A DNA stretch of 38,287 nucleotides from Eubacterium sp. (GCA_024681495.1 JAILAS010000136.1:1-38287), one strand, 5' to 3'. Positions 26,116 through 36,179 are shown, counted from the stretch's first letter. The notes: a model not told the origin generated them from the sequence alone. Numbers and translations: made by a program.

Positions 26116-26825
26116 TTCAGCATCATCTCCATAGCGGCGGTTATGTCGCCGTCATCATTTAACAGTGTTACGAATATACTGCCGTCAGTCTCCGCCTTCA
26201 TAGCGTGAAGGGTCTGCCCGTAGTAAGCCGCATTCTTATACTCTATCCTGAGCCTGTCAAGCTCTGCCCCCTCGGGGATGAACTCCGACGCCAGGTACAC
26301 GTAGACCGAATTATTCACGTGCAGGTTCGAGTCTATGTCGTTCTTTCGTATCTGAAAATCCCCGGCGGGCTCCATATTGTCGGGCAGCTCGATCTTCCTG
26401 GAGTGCGTACCCATCTCGAACTTCTCGTCCGTCTCCTTCATGTACGCGTCGTGAATCTTATCGGGAACCTTGCTCATGCTCACCTTATTCACGTCGATGT
26501 ATACCCACAGGGAGTCCGAGACGGCGAGCTTCTCTCCCTCGCTGTCGAGCAGAAAGAAGTTTCTGTAACCCATGCAGCCCCTCATCTTGTACGGGTTGGT
26601 CCCCACCGTCACGATGTCTCCGGCCTTGGGCCTCCTGTAGAAAAGGATCTCGTGATAGGCGACGATCCATCCGCAGCCCTGCTCCTTGAGATACTCCGGA
26701 CCCACGCCCAGCTCGTCCGACTGGAACGTGGAGCAGTCCTGGAACTCGTCCAAAAGGGCCCCGGGCTTCAGATAGCCGTCCGCATCTGTCTCAGTATACT
26801 TCAATCTGGTCTCATATGAAAACAC
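26112..26825 (-). CDS. acyl-ACP thioesterase family protein
   Basis: Two hotdog-like repeats: YTETDADGYLKPGALLDEFQDCSTFQSDELGVG and IRKNDIDSNLHVNNSVYVYLASEFIP. Confidence 0.87.
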   Translation of the reverse strand: MFSYETRLKYTETDADGYLKPGALLDEFQDCSTFQSDELGVGPEYLKEQGCGWIVAYHEILFYRRPKAGDIVTVGTNPYKMRGCMGYRNFFLLDSEGEKLAVSDSLWVYIDVNKVSMSKVPDKIHDAYMKETDEKFEMGTHSRKIELPDNMEPAGDFQIRKNDIDSNLHVNNSVYVYLASEFIPEGAELDRLRIEYKNAAYYGQTLHAMKAETDGSIFVTLLNDDGDITAAMEMMLK

Positions 26826-26991
26826 TTAAATACCTCCGTGTTTCTCCTTTAGCTAACCGGGCGCCGATCGCCCATGTATATGTATATATGCAAAAATGCC
26901 CCGCCGGCGTGTTCGGACGTTCTGTCCGAAACCACGCTAATCCCGGCATCATTAAGGGCATTACAACACTCTTTAAGTTCAACTTCTTATG

Positions 26992-28869
26992 TCAACCAAC
27001 CACTTCGTCCTTCCTGCCGACAATATGGTTCAGGGAGTAGCCCATTCCCAAAATCGTCCAGAAAATCGGTGCGGTTCCCACATAGGAATCGTTCGCCACG
27101 CTGTTTATAAGGAACCAGATGACGGAAACCATGCAGGCCATTCCGACCATGGCCAGTCTGTCCTCCTTAAGTCTGGCGAAGGGCATCTTCCTGTACAGGC
27201 GTATGCTCTGAACCAGGTAGATTATGAAGAACGCCCATACCAGGCAGGTGGCCAGCACGCCCTGCTCGAGGGACGTGTTGAGGAAGTAGTTATGGGCCTT
27301 TACGTCGAACGTGAGGTTAAGCTGATCGTAGTTATCCTCCACGTAGTCCGCCTGGGGGAACGCCTCGACGAAGCTGTTGGCCCCGACACCGAGTATCAGG
27401 TGATACTTCAGGAGGGGAATGACCCTGTTCCAGATGGCTCCTCTGGTGGTGAAGAATCCCTCAGGGAAGAGGTCGAGCTTCTCAAATGCCGTATCCTCGT
27501 TTATCTTAACGAGCTTATTCGCGAAGTTCAGATAGTAGTAGGTACCATCCTCGCCGTATACCACGTTCCAGCTCCTGTCCTCTATGGTGAAGGTGCACAC
27601 GATGCCGTACTCTTCCGTGGAGCTGACCACGACGGTGCCATAGCAGAACCTGCTGTCGTTTATAACCACCTCGCCGTCGCTGCCGGCGGTGTGGCTTACG
27701 GGGTTTCCGTCTTCATCGGTGAGATAGACGAGCGCCGTTCCGTTTTCCACGCCGTAGCTGTAGTGCAGCTCGCTTCCGTCCTTCATATAGAATATGAACT
27801 CGTCGTCCCCGGTGTAGAGGCGCTCGATCGAAGCATTCTCCGAGTTAAGGGGATATACGAACGTATTGTAAAGCTTTGTCTTAAGAGTGTCGCTGTTCGC
27901 AATCACCACGACGCCCGCGATAAAGCACACGATTCCGGCCGCCAGAACCCCGATGAAAACCTTGGGCTTACGGCTTATGAGGATGAGGAATACGACTCCC
28001 GCGCACATAACGAAGGCGAGCTTTATCGAGGCAGTCTTAATGCCGATGGCGATAATCACCTGGGCAACCAGGAACACACCGGCTATCACCCTCTGGTAGG
28101 TCTTCTTAAAGAAGTACATCATGGCGATGGTGAGAGGCGTTATGAGCGCCAGATAGCCCGACACATTGTCGGCGTGTGAGAGCGTCAGGTTCATGAACTG
28201 GGGATTGTTGCTAACAGCGTCCGCCAGCTCCTGATGGAAGATTCCCACGAGGAAGCGTATGCCCAGCTTACACTGGAAGAAGTCGAGCCCGAACGCCTGG
28301 AACACTCCGATTACCATCATTATGCCTATGAGCACTCCCGCCACCTTAGCGAGCCACTCGATCTGCTCCTCCGTCTTTATGGTGACGAATGCGTAGTAGC
28401 AGATTATCAGGTATCCGACGACCACGAACACGGGCGTGAACATGTCGTAGGAGCCCACGAAGGCCCTGTACATATGCCCGCCGAAAAGGCCCGAGAGAAT
28501 CACCAGCACGCCTGCGCCCGCCAGGAGGAAGAAAGTCTTGTTGCGGTCGAGCTTCTCCCTGATAACGAACCTGCGGTAGAGAAGAGTGCACAAAATAAGC
28601 GCCGTAGTAATATAGACGCCCATCATCTTCGCATGCAGGTAATAATCGTATTCGTTGTCGGCAGTATCCGGAAACCACTCGTATCCTGTAAGTCCGGTAG
28701 TGTATATGTGTGCCCCAAGCAATAGGGGAATAACTCCGAAGATCAGAACCTGTGCGAGCAGATACCATTTACTGGCTGAAGGAGATGCCATGCGGGCATT
28801 CCCTTTCGCAGGTGCGGAATATCCTCCCGAACCCACAGATTTTTTCCGTTTTTTCTTATTCTTACTCAT
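26992..28869 (-). CDS. O-antigen ligase/polymerase-like membrane protein
   Basis: Multiple TM segments, large extracytoplasmic region, and GVGANSFVEAFPQ...VKAHNYFLNTSLEQGVLATCLVWAFF typical of the Wzy/WaaL class. Start at MSKNKKKRKK. Confidence 0.75.
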   Translation of the reverse strand: MSKNKKKRKKSVGSGGYSAPAKGNARMASPSASKWYLLAQVLIFGVIPLLLGAHIYTTGLTGYEWFPDTADNEYDYYLHAKMMGVYITTALILCTLLYRRFVIREKLDRNKTFFLLAGAGVLVILSGLFGGHMYRAFVGSYDMFTPVFVVVGYLIICYYAFVTIKTEEQIEWLAKVAGVLIGIMMVIGVFQAFGLDFFQCKLGIRFLVGIFHQELADAVSNNPQFMNLTLSHADNVSGYLALITPLTIAMMYFFKKTYQRVIAGVFLVAQVIIAIGIKTASIKLAFVMCAGVVFLILISRKPKVFIGVLAAGIVCFIAGVVVIANSDTLKTKLYNTFVYPLNSENASIERLYTGDDEFIFYMKDGSELHYSYGVENGTALVYLTDEDGNPVSHTAGSDGEVVINDSRFCYGTVVVSSTEEYGIVCTFTIEDRSWNVVYGEDGTYYYLNFANKLVKINEDTAFEKLDLFPEGFFTTRGAIWNRVIPLLKYHLILGVGANSFVEAFPQADYVEDNYDQLNLTFDVKAHNYFLNTSLEQGVLATCLVWAFFIIYLVQSIRLYRKMPFARLKEDRLAMVGMACMVSVIWFLINSVANDSYVGTAPIFWTILGMGYSLNHIVGRKDEVVG

Positions 28870-28892
28870 AGAGGAAATTTTATCACAAATAC

Positions 28893-28922
28893 AAAAAAAG
28901 TGCCACCGTAAAGATAGCACTT
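28893..28922 (-). terminator. rho-independent terminator downstream of tRNA-Gln
   Basis: Reverse strand AAGTGCTATCTTTACGGTGGCACTTTTTTT. Confidence 0.7.
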
Positions 28923-28929
28923 AAATGAG

Positions 28930-29001
28930 CTGCCCCACAAGGATTCGAACCTTGGAATGACGGAGTCAGAGTCCGTTGCCTTACCGCTTGGCGATGGGGC
29001 A
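28930..29001 (-). tRNA. tRNA-Gln (anticodon CTG)
   Basis: Reverse strand TGCCCCATCGCCAAGCGGTAAGGCAACGGACTCTGACTCCGTCATTCCAAGGTTCGAATCCTTGTGGGGCAG folds as a cloverleaf; anticodon loop CTCTGAC; T-loop GTTCGAAT. Followed by CTCA, so CCA is not encoded. Confidence 0.95.
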
Positions 29002-29021
29002 ATATGTTGTCAACGAACGCT

Positions 29022-29050
29022 ATTATACAATATACTTTTTAAAACTGCAA
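29022..29050 (-). promoter_or_regulatory. putative tRNA-Gln promoter overlapping the yigZ 3' end
   Basis: Reverse strand TTGCAG, 17-bp spacer, TATAAT. Confidence 0.5.
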
Positions 29051-29674
29051 CAGTTTTTTTATCATAATTGGTTCCGTCGTCGAAACTTCTGCCGTTCCAT
29101 TGGATAAATCGATGATTTTCTCCATGACGGGGACCACGTTTTCCTCGGGAACTCCAATGTCCACGGTGACTTGAGCGCCGTAGTCTATATGCGTTATGTC
29201 AACCTGCTGCTCCTCGAAATAATTCTTTATCTTGCCAAAAGCCGTGTAGTCCGTGACCACGTGCATACCCATCCCGGGTATCACGTCCACCACGCCGGCC
29301 TCCCTAATCCCGGCCTGGGCGGCCTGGGTATACGCCCTGACCAGCCCGCCCGTCCCCAGGAGGATGCCGCCGAAGTAGCGCGTGACCACGATGGCCACGT
29401 TCCTGAGGTCCCCGGATGTTATCACCTCCAGGACGGGGCGCCCCGCTGTGCCCGAGGGCTCGCCGTCGTCGCTGCAGCGGGTGACGGGGGAGGACTCCCC
29501 CACCGTGAACGCGCTGACGTTATGCCTGGCGTCCCAGTATTCCTTCTTTTTAGAGGCGATGAACTCCTCCGCCTCCTCGACGCTCTCCACGGGCATAACG
29601 TGCGCGATGAACTTAGACTTGCGCTCCGTTATCTGCGCCTGAGCCGCCTTTTCTATGATTCTGAAATTATCCAT
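29039..29674 (-). CDS. YigZ/IMPACT family protein
   Basis: ITERKSKFIAHVMPVESVEEAEEFI, DARHNVSAF, RCSDDGEPSGTAGRPVLEVI, VTRYFGGILLGTGGLVRAYTQAA. Confidence 0.94.
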   Translation of the reverse strand: MDNFRIIEKAAQAQITERKSKFIAHVMPVESVEEAEEFIASKKKEYWDARHNVSAFTVGESSPVTRCSDDGEPSGTAGRPVLEVITSGDLRNVAIVVTRYFGGILLGTGGLVRAYTQAAQAGIREAGVVDVIPGMGMHVVTDYTAFGKIKNYFEEQQVDITHIDYGAQVTVDIGVPEENVVPVMEKIIDLSNGTAEVSTTEPIMIKKLLQF

Positions 29675-29679
29675 TAACT

Positions 29680-32241
29680 TTATTCTTCCTCTGTTTCGCC
29701 GGTGTCCTCTTCCGCCTCGCTGTCGTCATCGTCATCGTCGTCGCTCTTGGACGTGGCGTTGCCGGACGATGAGGAGTGGGACGTGCACTTCTTCGTGGGT
29801 ATGAGAGCCGACGAGTTGGCCGAGCCCTTCTTCAGGAAGGCCTTGGAGACGATCTTCGGGCAGTTGGACGTCGCCAGAAGCCCCGACTTGGCGCAGACCT
29901 CGACGAGCTTATGCAGATTGCAGGTGTCCTCGGGCACGTTGTCGCTGGAGAAGTACTCGGTGTGAAGCCTGCTGCCCCTAATCTCGTTCGAGCACACGCC
30001 CTCTGCGGGGAGCAATCCGGAATCCAGGCACACCGTCTTCTCCACAATGCCGTCCGGCTGCTCGAACTCCTCGTACTCGCAGTCCTCGTGAATCCTCTCC
30101 ATAACGGACTTCCAGAGGAGCTTGGTGAACGTGGTCGACGACATCGACTCGTTAGTGTCGTATCCGCCCCAGACGCCGCAGGTGTAGCTGGTGGTGTAGC
30201 CCACGAACCAGGAGTCCACGTTGTTCGAGGTGGTTCCGGTCTTGCCGGCGATGGCGGTGGTGCCGAAATTGACGGCCGTTCCTGTACCCTCGGTAACCAC
30301 GTCCTCCATGGCGTCGGTGAGGAGCCATGCGTTCTGCTCGCTGATGACCTGTCTGGCCTCGGGGTCCCTGTCGAGGAGCACGTTGCCGTCATGGTCTAGT
30401 ATCTTCGTGTAGAATATGGGCTCGTTGTACTTTCCGCCGTCGGCGATGGTCGCAAACGCGGCGGTGAGCTCGAGGTTGGTGACACCGTTGGTGATGCCGC
30501 CGAGCGCCAGCGCCTGCACCTTGTCACTGTCCGTCAATGTGGTGATGCCAAACTTCTCGAGATACTCGTATCCCACCTCCGGCGTGATGTCGGTCAGAGT
30601 TTTAACCGTGACTATATTTATCGACTTGGTGATGGCCTGCCTGAGGGTAGTCCATCCGGTGTAGGAATTGTCATAGTTATGGACGGTGGTTCCGTCTGAG
30701 TACTCGTAGGGCGCGTTGTCCTGCGTGGATGCGAGGGTAAACTCGCCGGTATCCAGCGCGGGCGCGAACGTGGACAGGATCTTAAACGTCGATCCCGGCT
30801 GACGCGTGGTGTCGGTCGCCCTGTTGAGCGTGAGCGACGCCTTCTTCTTGCCGCGTCCACCCACTATAGCCTTGACCTCGCCCGTGCTCTGGTCCATTAC
30901 GACGATGGATGCCTGCGGCTGTAGCGTGAAGTTGATTATCTCGCCCTCGTCGGGGATGGAGTCTCCGGACTCCATGAGGTCCTTCTCGTACGCGCGGATG
31001 GCCTTCTTGGCCTCCTTCTTCGTATCGTAGACCAGATAGCTGGCCGATGACGACGCGGACTCGTTGGCCTTCGCCCACGAGAGCATGCTCTGCTCGTCGT
31101 AGTAGCTGTAGGTGCCGTCTGCGTGCGCGATGGTGAGGTTAAGCGTGAAGGAATACTGCTTCACGGGATAGTTGTCGTTGTCCTTATACTCCTCGTCGCA
31201 GATCTCCTGAATGGAGGCATCCTGCGTCGTATATATCGAGAGTCCGCCCGAGTAAACCAGCTTATAGGCCTGCTGCTGCGAGTAGCCCTTAAGCTCCTGA
31301 AGATCCTCTATTACCTGGTCGATGAGCGCGTCGGTGAAGTAGGAGTACACCGAGGTCTCGGTCGAGGAATCCACGGACTGAATGCGGGAGTAGACGTCAT
31401 CAGCGAGGGCCGTATTGTACTCGCTCTCGGTGATGTATCCCTGCTCGAGCATGTACTGCAGGACCGTAGACCTGCGGGTGGCGTTCTCATCGGGATTGGT
31501 GATGGGGTTATATTTGGTAGGGTTCTGGGTAATGCCGGCAATAACGGCAGCCTCCGACAGCGTCAGCTCGGATACCTCCTTGTCGAAGTATCTCTCGGAC
31601 GCAGCCTCCACACCCAGGCAGTTCTGGCCCAGATTTATGGTGTTCAGGTAATTCTCGAGGATGGTGTCCTTATCGGTAATCTTCTCGAGCTCAATGGCCA
31701 GGTACTGCTCCTGTATCTTTCTCTTAAGCTTCTCTCCGAACGACGACTCCGACGTCCAGTCGGTGAACACGTTGTTCTTAAGGAGCTGCTGCGTGATGGT
31801 GCTGGCACCCTGCGAGAAGTGGAATCCGCTGAAAATGCCCTTCACGGCCGCGCGGATGATTCCCGACACGTCCACGCCGTTGTGCTCGTAGAAGCGCTCG
31901 TCCTCGATCGCGACGAAGGCATGCTGCACGTCCTCCGGAATCTCCGACAATGTGACATAGACCCTGTTCGAGCCCGAGCCCACCAGCTCCTCGGTGAGAT
32001 TCCCCGAGCTGTCGTAGATGTTGGTGATAAAGCCCGTGGGCGAAATGTCGACGCTATCCACTGAGGGAACGTCGACGAGAGCGCCCCTTACGGCGCCTGC
32101 CACGCAGCATACGCCGAATATTCCCAGGCACACGAACACCAGAAGGATTCTTCCTATCACCTTCCAGGCCTTGCTCTTTTTCTTCTTTTTCTTTTTGGTA
32201 TTCCCGCGATCGGCGGAATTATTTCTTTCATAGTCTGTCAT
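29680..32241 (-). CDS. class A penicillin-binding protein (transglycosylase/transpeptidase)
   Basis: VAIEDERFYEHNGVDVSGIIRA, QGASTITQQLLKN, RQPGSTFKILSTFAPALDTG (SxxK), ITKSINIV, AGKTGTTSNNVDSWFVGYT (KTG); acidic C-terminal tail. Confidence 0.94.
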   Translation of the reverse strand: MTDYERNNSADRGNTKKKKKKKSKAWKVIGRILLVFVCLGIFGVCCVAGAVRGALVDVPSVDSVDISPTGFITNIYDSSGNLTEELVGSGSNRVYVTLSEIPEDVQHAFVAIEDERFYEHNGVDVSGIIRAAVKGIFSGFHFSQGASTITQQLLKNNVFTDWTSESSFGEKLKRKIQEQYLAIELEKITDKDTILENYLNTINLGQNCLGVEAASERYFDKEVSELTLSEAAVIAGITQNPTKYNPITNPDENATRRSTVLQYMLEQGYITESEYNTALADDVYSRIQSVDSSTETSVYSYFTDALIDQVIEDLQELKGYSQQQAYKLVYSGGLSIYTTQDASIQEICDEEYKDNDNYPVKQYSFTLNLTIAHADGTYSYYDEQSMLSWAKANESASSSASYLVYDTKKEAKKAIRAYEKDLMESGDSIPDEGEIINFTLQPQASIVVMDQSTGEVKAIVGGRGKKKASLTLNRATDTTRQPGSTFKILSTFAPALDTGEFTLASTQDNAPYEYSDGTTVHNYDNSYTGWTTLRQAITKSINIVTVKTLTDITPEVGYEYLEKFGITTLTDSDKVQALALGGITNGVTNLELTAAFATIADGGKYNEPIFYTKILDHDGNVLLDRDPEARQVISEQNAWLLTDAMEDVVTEGTGTAVNFGTTAIAGKTGTTSNNVDSWFVGYTTSYTCGVWGGYDTNESMSSTTFTKLLWKSVMERIHEDCEYEEFEQPDGIVEKTVCLDSGLLPAEGVCSNEIRGSRLHTEYFSSDNVPEDTCNLHKLVEVCAKSGLLATSNCPKIVSKAFLKKGSANSSALIPTKKCTSHSSSSGNATSKSDDDDDDDSEAEEDTGETEEE

Positions 32242-32447
32242 GTTAAGGTCTTCCCCCTTTTAGTCATACACAGTTAGTATATCAAATACGCCAGTAAAAA
32301 AAAAGTCGCCGCCGCCCCGGGACGTGTTATCATAACAGGGACGGGCGATCGCCCGCCGTTTCAACGGCACCCGGGCACAGAAATCCGCGGCGCCCTGCAG
32401 AATGGACATACCGTTCCTGCCCTACACCAGACAAACGGAGAGAATAC

Positions 32448-34436
32448 ATGACTGATCAGCACAAGCAAATCGACAAACTGATAAAGGAGCTCAATGAGGC
32501 CCGCACCGCGTACTACAACGGCGCAGACCCGGGCATGAGCGACAAGCAATACGACGAAAAGCTCTCGCTACTCGAGAGCCTTGAAAACGCCGAGGGATAC
32601 CACCCCTCCGAAAGCCCGGTTAACGCCGTCGGCGCAGCGCCCACCGGCAGGCTGTCCAAGGTGACGCACGAATTCCCGGCCCTCTCGCTGGCGAAGACCA
32701 AGAGTCCCGAAGAAATTTCTGCCGAATTCCCGGGCGAGACGGTGATAATGTGGAAGCTCGACGGCTCCACCTGCCAGGTCACTTACGAGGGCGGCCTGCT
32801 CGCTCTCGCCGCCACCAGGGGAGACGGAGAAGTCGGCCAGGACATAACCGTAAACGCCCCCTACCTGCACGGACTGCCGCAGGAAATCCCCTACACCGGC
32901 AAGCTCGTCGTCAGGGGCGAGACACTCATGAGCTACGAGGAATTCGACAGACTTAACGAGAGCCTCCCCGAGGAGGAGCGCTTCGCCAACCCCAGAAACC
33001 TCGCCAACGCCACGGTAACAGCGCTCGATAACCACATTCTCAGCGAGAGGAAGGTGGACTTTTGCGCGTTCTCGCTGGTCTACGCGGACGACCTGCCCGA
33101 CACTTTCACGGAAAGGTTCGAGCTCCTCGAGAGGTGCGGCATCGCCACCGTGCCCTACGAGAAGGTGGCGAAAGGCGGACTTATATCCAAAATCGAAGAG
33201 TGGGGAGAGCGGGTTTCTTCCTATACATATCCCGTGGACGGGCTGGTCATCGCCGACCAGGACGCGGCATACTCAGACACCCTGCCCGGCACGGGCCACC
33301 ACCCGAACGTAAGGCGCGGCTACGCCTTCAAGTGGGCGGACGAGACTGCGCAGACCACCCTCAGGGAAATCGAGTGGTCACCCTCAAGGACCGGCCTCCT
33401 CAACCCCGTGGCCATCTTCGACTCCGTAGAGCTCGAGGGCACCACTGTATCGAGGGCCACCCTCCACAACCTGTCCTTCATTATTAAGAAGAACCTCGTC
33501 ACGGGGGACGACATCACCGTGTACAAGGCGAATAAAATAATACCCGCCGTCGACGAAAACCTGACGGAGCACGACCCGATTGACGAGAGCGCCTTCGAGG
33601 GGATAGACTGCCCCGCCTGTTCGAAGCCCTCCTCAGTCCACCGCGATCCGGAGTCAGACACGCTGGTCTTACGGTGCGAGAACCCCGACTGCCCCGCCAA
33701 GCACATCGGGCGCTTCGTGCACTTCGTATCGAGGGAGTGCATGAACATAGACGGCATATCAGAGAAGACGATCACGAAGCTGGTGGGCGCCGGCTTCCTC
33801 AGGAGCTTCGACGACTTCTATGGGCTCGAAAAGCACAGCGAGGAGATGGCCTCGTGGGACGGTTTCGGCCCCAAGGCTGTTTCGAACCTCCTCTCCGCCC
33901 TGGAGGCATCCCGCCACGAGGTTTCGTTTGCAAGACTGATAAACGCATACGGCATATCCAACGTCGGAAAGGTGCAGTCGGCCCTCCTGGCCGCGCACTT
34001 CGGCGACAATATCGATAACCTTCTGGATATTAAGCCTCCCTTTGATTTTACCGAAATCGATGGATTTGGCGAGGTCATAAGCGCGTCTCTCAACGAGTGG
34101 CTCGACAGATACTCGCCCTCGGGCAGCCACACCGACAGCGAGCTCACGGACCTCCTCTCCTACCTCGAGATGAGAGAGCCCCAGGTGCAGAATACGGGCG
34201 ATAAACCCCTGGACGGGCTGACCTTCGTGGTCACGGGATCCGTGGAACACTTCGCCAACCGCGACGAGGTCCACGCCTTCATAGAGGAGCATGGCGGACA
34301 CGCCACCGGAAGCGTTTCAAAGAAAACGTCCTACCTGGTAAATAACGACTTAACAAGTACGAGCGGTAAAAATAAAAAGGCGAAGGAGCTGGGTATTCCA
34401 ATTATATCTGAGGCTCAGCTTCTCGAAATGGTATAA
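32448..34436 (+). CDS. ligA: NAD-dependent DNA ligase LigA
   Basis: MWKLDGSTCQVTYEGG (KxDG), RGETLMSYEEFDRLN, NPRNLANATV, YPVDGLVI, EWSPSRTGLLNPVAIFDSVELEGTTVSRATLHN, Cys4 zinc finger, HhH, C-terminal BRCT. Confidence 0.92.
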   Translation: MTDQHKQIDKLIKELNEARTAYYNGADPGMSDKQYDEKLSLLESLENAEGYHPSESPVNAVGAAPTGRLSKVTHEFPALSLAKTKSPEEISAEFPGETVIMWKLDGSTCQVTYEGGLLALAATRGDGEVGQDITVNAPYLHGLPQEIPYTGKLVVRGETLMSYEEFDRLNESLPEEERFANPRNLANATVTALDNHILSERKVDFCAFSLVYADDLPDTFTERFELLERCGIATVPYEKVAKGGLISKIEEWGERVSSYTYPVDGLVIADQDAAYSDTLPGTGHHPNVRRGYAFKWADETAQTTLREIEWSPSRTGLLNPVAIFDSVELEGTTVSRATLHNLSFIIKKNLVTGDDITVYKANKIIPAVDENLTEHDPIDESAFEGIDCPACSKPSSVHRDPESDTLVLRCENPDCPAKHIGRFVHFVSRECMNIDGISEKTITKLVGAGFLRSFDDFYGLEKHSEEMASWDGFGPKAVSNLLSALEASRHEVSFARLINAYGISNVGKVQSALLAAHFGDNIDNLLDIKPPFDFTEIDGFGEVISASLNEWLDRYSPSGSHTDSELTDLLSYLEMREPQVQNTGDKPLDGLTFVVTGSVEHFANRDEVHAFIEEHGGHATGSVSKKTSYLVNNDLTSTSGKNKKAKELGIPIISEAQLLEMV

Positions 34437-34482
34437 GGCCGGAGCGCCGACACAACATCTGGGTATTTTCGTCGTTTTCTAC

Positions 34483-34512
34483 TTGACATAATATCCCGCA
34501 GCACATTATAAT
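34483..34512 (+). promoter_or_regulatory. nrdR promoter
   Basis: TTGACA (34483-34488), 18-bp spacer, TATAAT (34507-34512); both hexamers match the sigma-70/A consensus exactly. Confidence 0.75.
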
Positions 34513-34561
34513 GATTCTGTGTTATGGTAACCAATAATATGCCAGTGAGGAGTAGAAAAGT

Positions 34562-35011
34562 ATGAAGTGTCCATTTTGCAGCGGGGAAGACACCAGGGTA
34601 ATTGACTCCAGACCCGCGGACGAAAATAACTCCATCAGGAGGAGAAGAGTCTGCGATACCTGTGGTAAGAGATTTACCACCTACGAAAAGATAGAAACCA
34701 TACCGCTTATCGTAATAAAGAAAGATGATAACCGCGAGCAATTCGACAGATCCAAGATTGAGGCCGGCGTCCTCAGGGCCTGCCACAAGCGTCCGGTTCC
34801 CGCCGATGCCATCTCCAACCTCGTAAACGAGGTCGAGAACGAGCTTCTGGCCATGGAGGGAAAGGAAATCCCCTCCACCGTTATCGGCGAGCTGGTGATG
34901 AGCAAGCTCAGCACACTCGACCAGGTGGCTTACGTACGATTTGCCTCCGTCTACAGGGAGTTCAAGGACGTAAACACCTTCATGGAAGAGTTAAAGAAGA
35001 TTCTTAAATAG
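34562..35011 (+). CDS. nrdR: transcriptional repressor NrdR
   Basis: MKCPFCSGEDTRVIDSRPADENNSIRRRRVCDTCGKRFTTYEKIE zinc ribbon, plus ATP-cone domain. Confidence 0.97.
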   Translation: MKCPFCSGEDTRVIDSRPADENNSIRRRRVCDTCGKRFTTYEKIETIPLIVIKKDDNREQFDRSKIEAGVLRACHKRPVPADAISNLVNEVENELLAMEGKEIPSTVIGELVMSKLSTLDQVAYVRFASVYREFKDVNTFMEELKKILK

Positions 35012-35081
35012 CCGTTTAATCCGGTTTCCATGTAATCATTTAAAAACCACCGCTTCTTTCTCCTAATATAAATGAAGCAAA

Positions 35082-35115
35082 AGACGATGGGCGCTATGCC
35101 CATCGCCTTTTTTTT
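35082..35115 (+). terminator. rho-independent terminator of nrdR
   Basis: GACGATGGGCGCTATGCCCATCGCCTTTTTTTT. Confidence 0.88.
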
Positions 35116-35120
35116 AGCAC

Positions 35121-35149
35121 AATCCCGCCCCTGCGGGATTTTTGTTTTT
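35121..35149 (+). terminator. second tandem terminator-like hairpin
   Basis: AATCCCGCccctGCGGGATTTTTGTTTTT. Confidence 0.65.
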
Positions 35150-35258
35150 ACACACTTTTTACCTTCGAAGGATTTTGATTTTTACTTTGCATGCATAGAA
35201 TGACTTTGACAACGCGAGGTCAAAGAAAAAATCAAGTATGAATCACAGGAGGTTCGAA

Positions 35259-36179
35259 ATGAAGAAAAAACTATTACAGACACTGGCATTGGGAACGGCG
35301 GCAATTATGATTGTCGGAGGCGTCATAGGCTGCGGCTCATCAAATGATACATCGACAGAAGATACCTCTCAGGAGACCACAGCTGAGAGCGCGGAATCCG
35401 CAGAAGCCGGCTCAGGCGATTCGGCACAGAACACCACAGATTTAAGCGGAAGCCTCTCCCTGGCAGGAAGCACTTCCATGGAAAAGCTTTGCGAGGCACT
35501 CAGCGAGGGCTTCATGCAGAAGTATCCCGGAGTGACGGTCACCGTTGAGTACACCGGCTCCAGTGCAGGTATCGAGTCCCTCATTCAGGGCAGCGTGGAT
35601 ATCGGCGATGCGTCCAGAAGCTTAGAGGACGGCGAGACCGAGAGCGGCGCAGTGGAAAATGTGGTCGCCATCGATGGTATCGCAGTAATTACCGATCCCG
35701 CCAACCCCGTATCCGACCTTACCACCGAACAGCTCGTATCCATATACAAGGGCGAGATTACCAACTGGAGTGAGCTGGGCGGCGACGACGAGGCCATCGT
35801 GGTAATCGGACGCGAGGCCGGTTCAGGTACCCGAGGCGCATTCGAGGAGCTTCTCGAGATTGAGGACGCTTGCAACTACGCGCAGGAGCTCGACTCCACC
35901 GGCGCTGTTCTCGCAAAGGTTGCCTCCACCCCCGGTTCCATCGGATACGTATCACTCGACGCAGTCGACGACTCAGTACTCAGCATGACTCTGGATAGCG
36001 TGGCAGCCACCGAGGAGAACATCACCGCAGGCGACTACGCACTCTCCCGCCCCTTCGTAATGGCTACAATGGGCGAAATCACCGAGCAGAACGAGCTGGT
36101 ACAGGCATGGTTTGACTACATCTCATCCGAGGAAGGCAGCTCAGTGGTAACGGGCGTAGGCCTCATTCTCCCCGAGTAA
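35259..36179 (+). CDS. pstS: phosphate ABC transporter substrate-binding lipoprotein
   Basis: Lipobox-like VIGCGSS; SGSLSLAGSTSMEKLCEALSEGFMQKYPGVTVTVEYTGSSAGIESLIQGSVDIGDASR; GREAGSGTRGAFEELL. AGGAGG upstream of MKKKLLQ. Confidence 0.95.
   Translation: MKKKLLQTLALGTAAIMIVGGVIGCGSSNDTSTEDTSQETTAESAESAEAGSGDSAQNTTDLSGSLSLAGSTSMEKLCEALSEGFMQKYPGVTVTVEYTGSSAGIESLIQGSVDIGDASRSLEDGETESGAVENVVAIDGIAVITDPANPVSDLTTEQLVSIYKGEITNWSELGGDDEAIVVIGREAGSGTRGAFEELLEIEDACNYAQELDSTGAVLAKVASTPGSIGYVSLDAVDDSVLSMTLDSVAATEENITAGDYALSRPFVMATMGEITEQNELVQAWFDYISSEEGSSVVTGVGLILPE

Noticed and set aside
32448-34436. LigA as a divergent or phage-type ligase
   Set aside because: KxDG, zinc finger, HhH and BRCT are all present; it reads as the ordinary LigA subfamily of this bacterial group.
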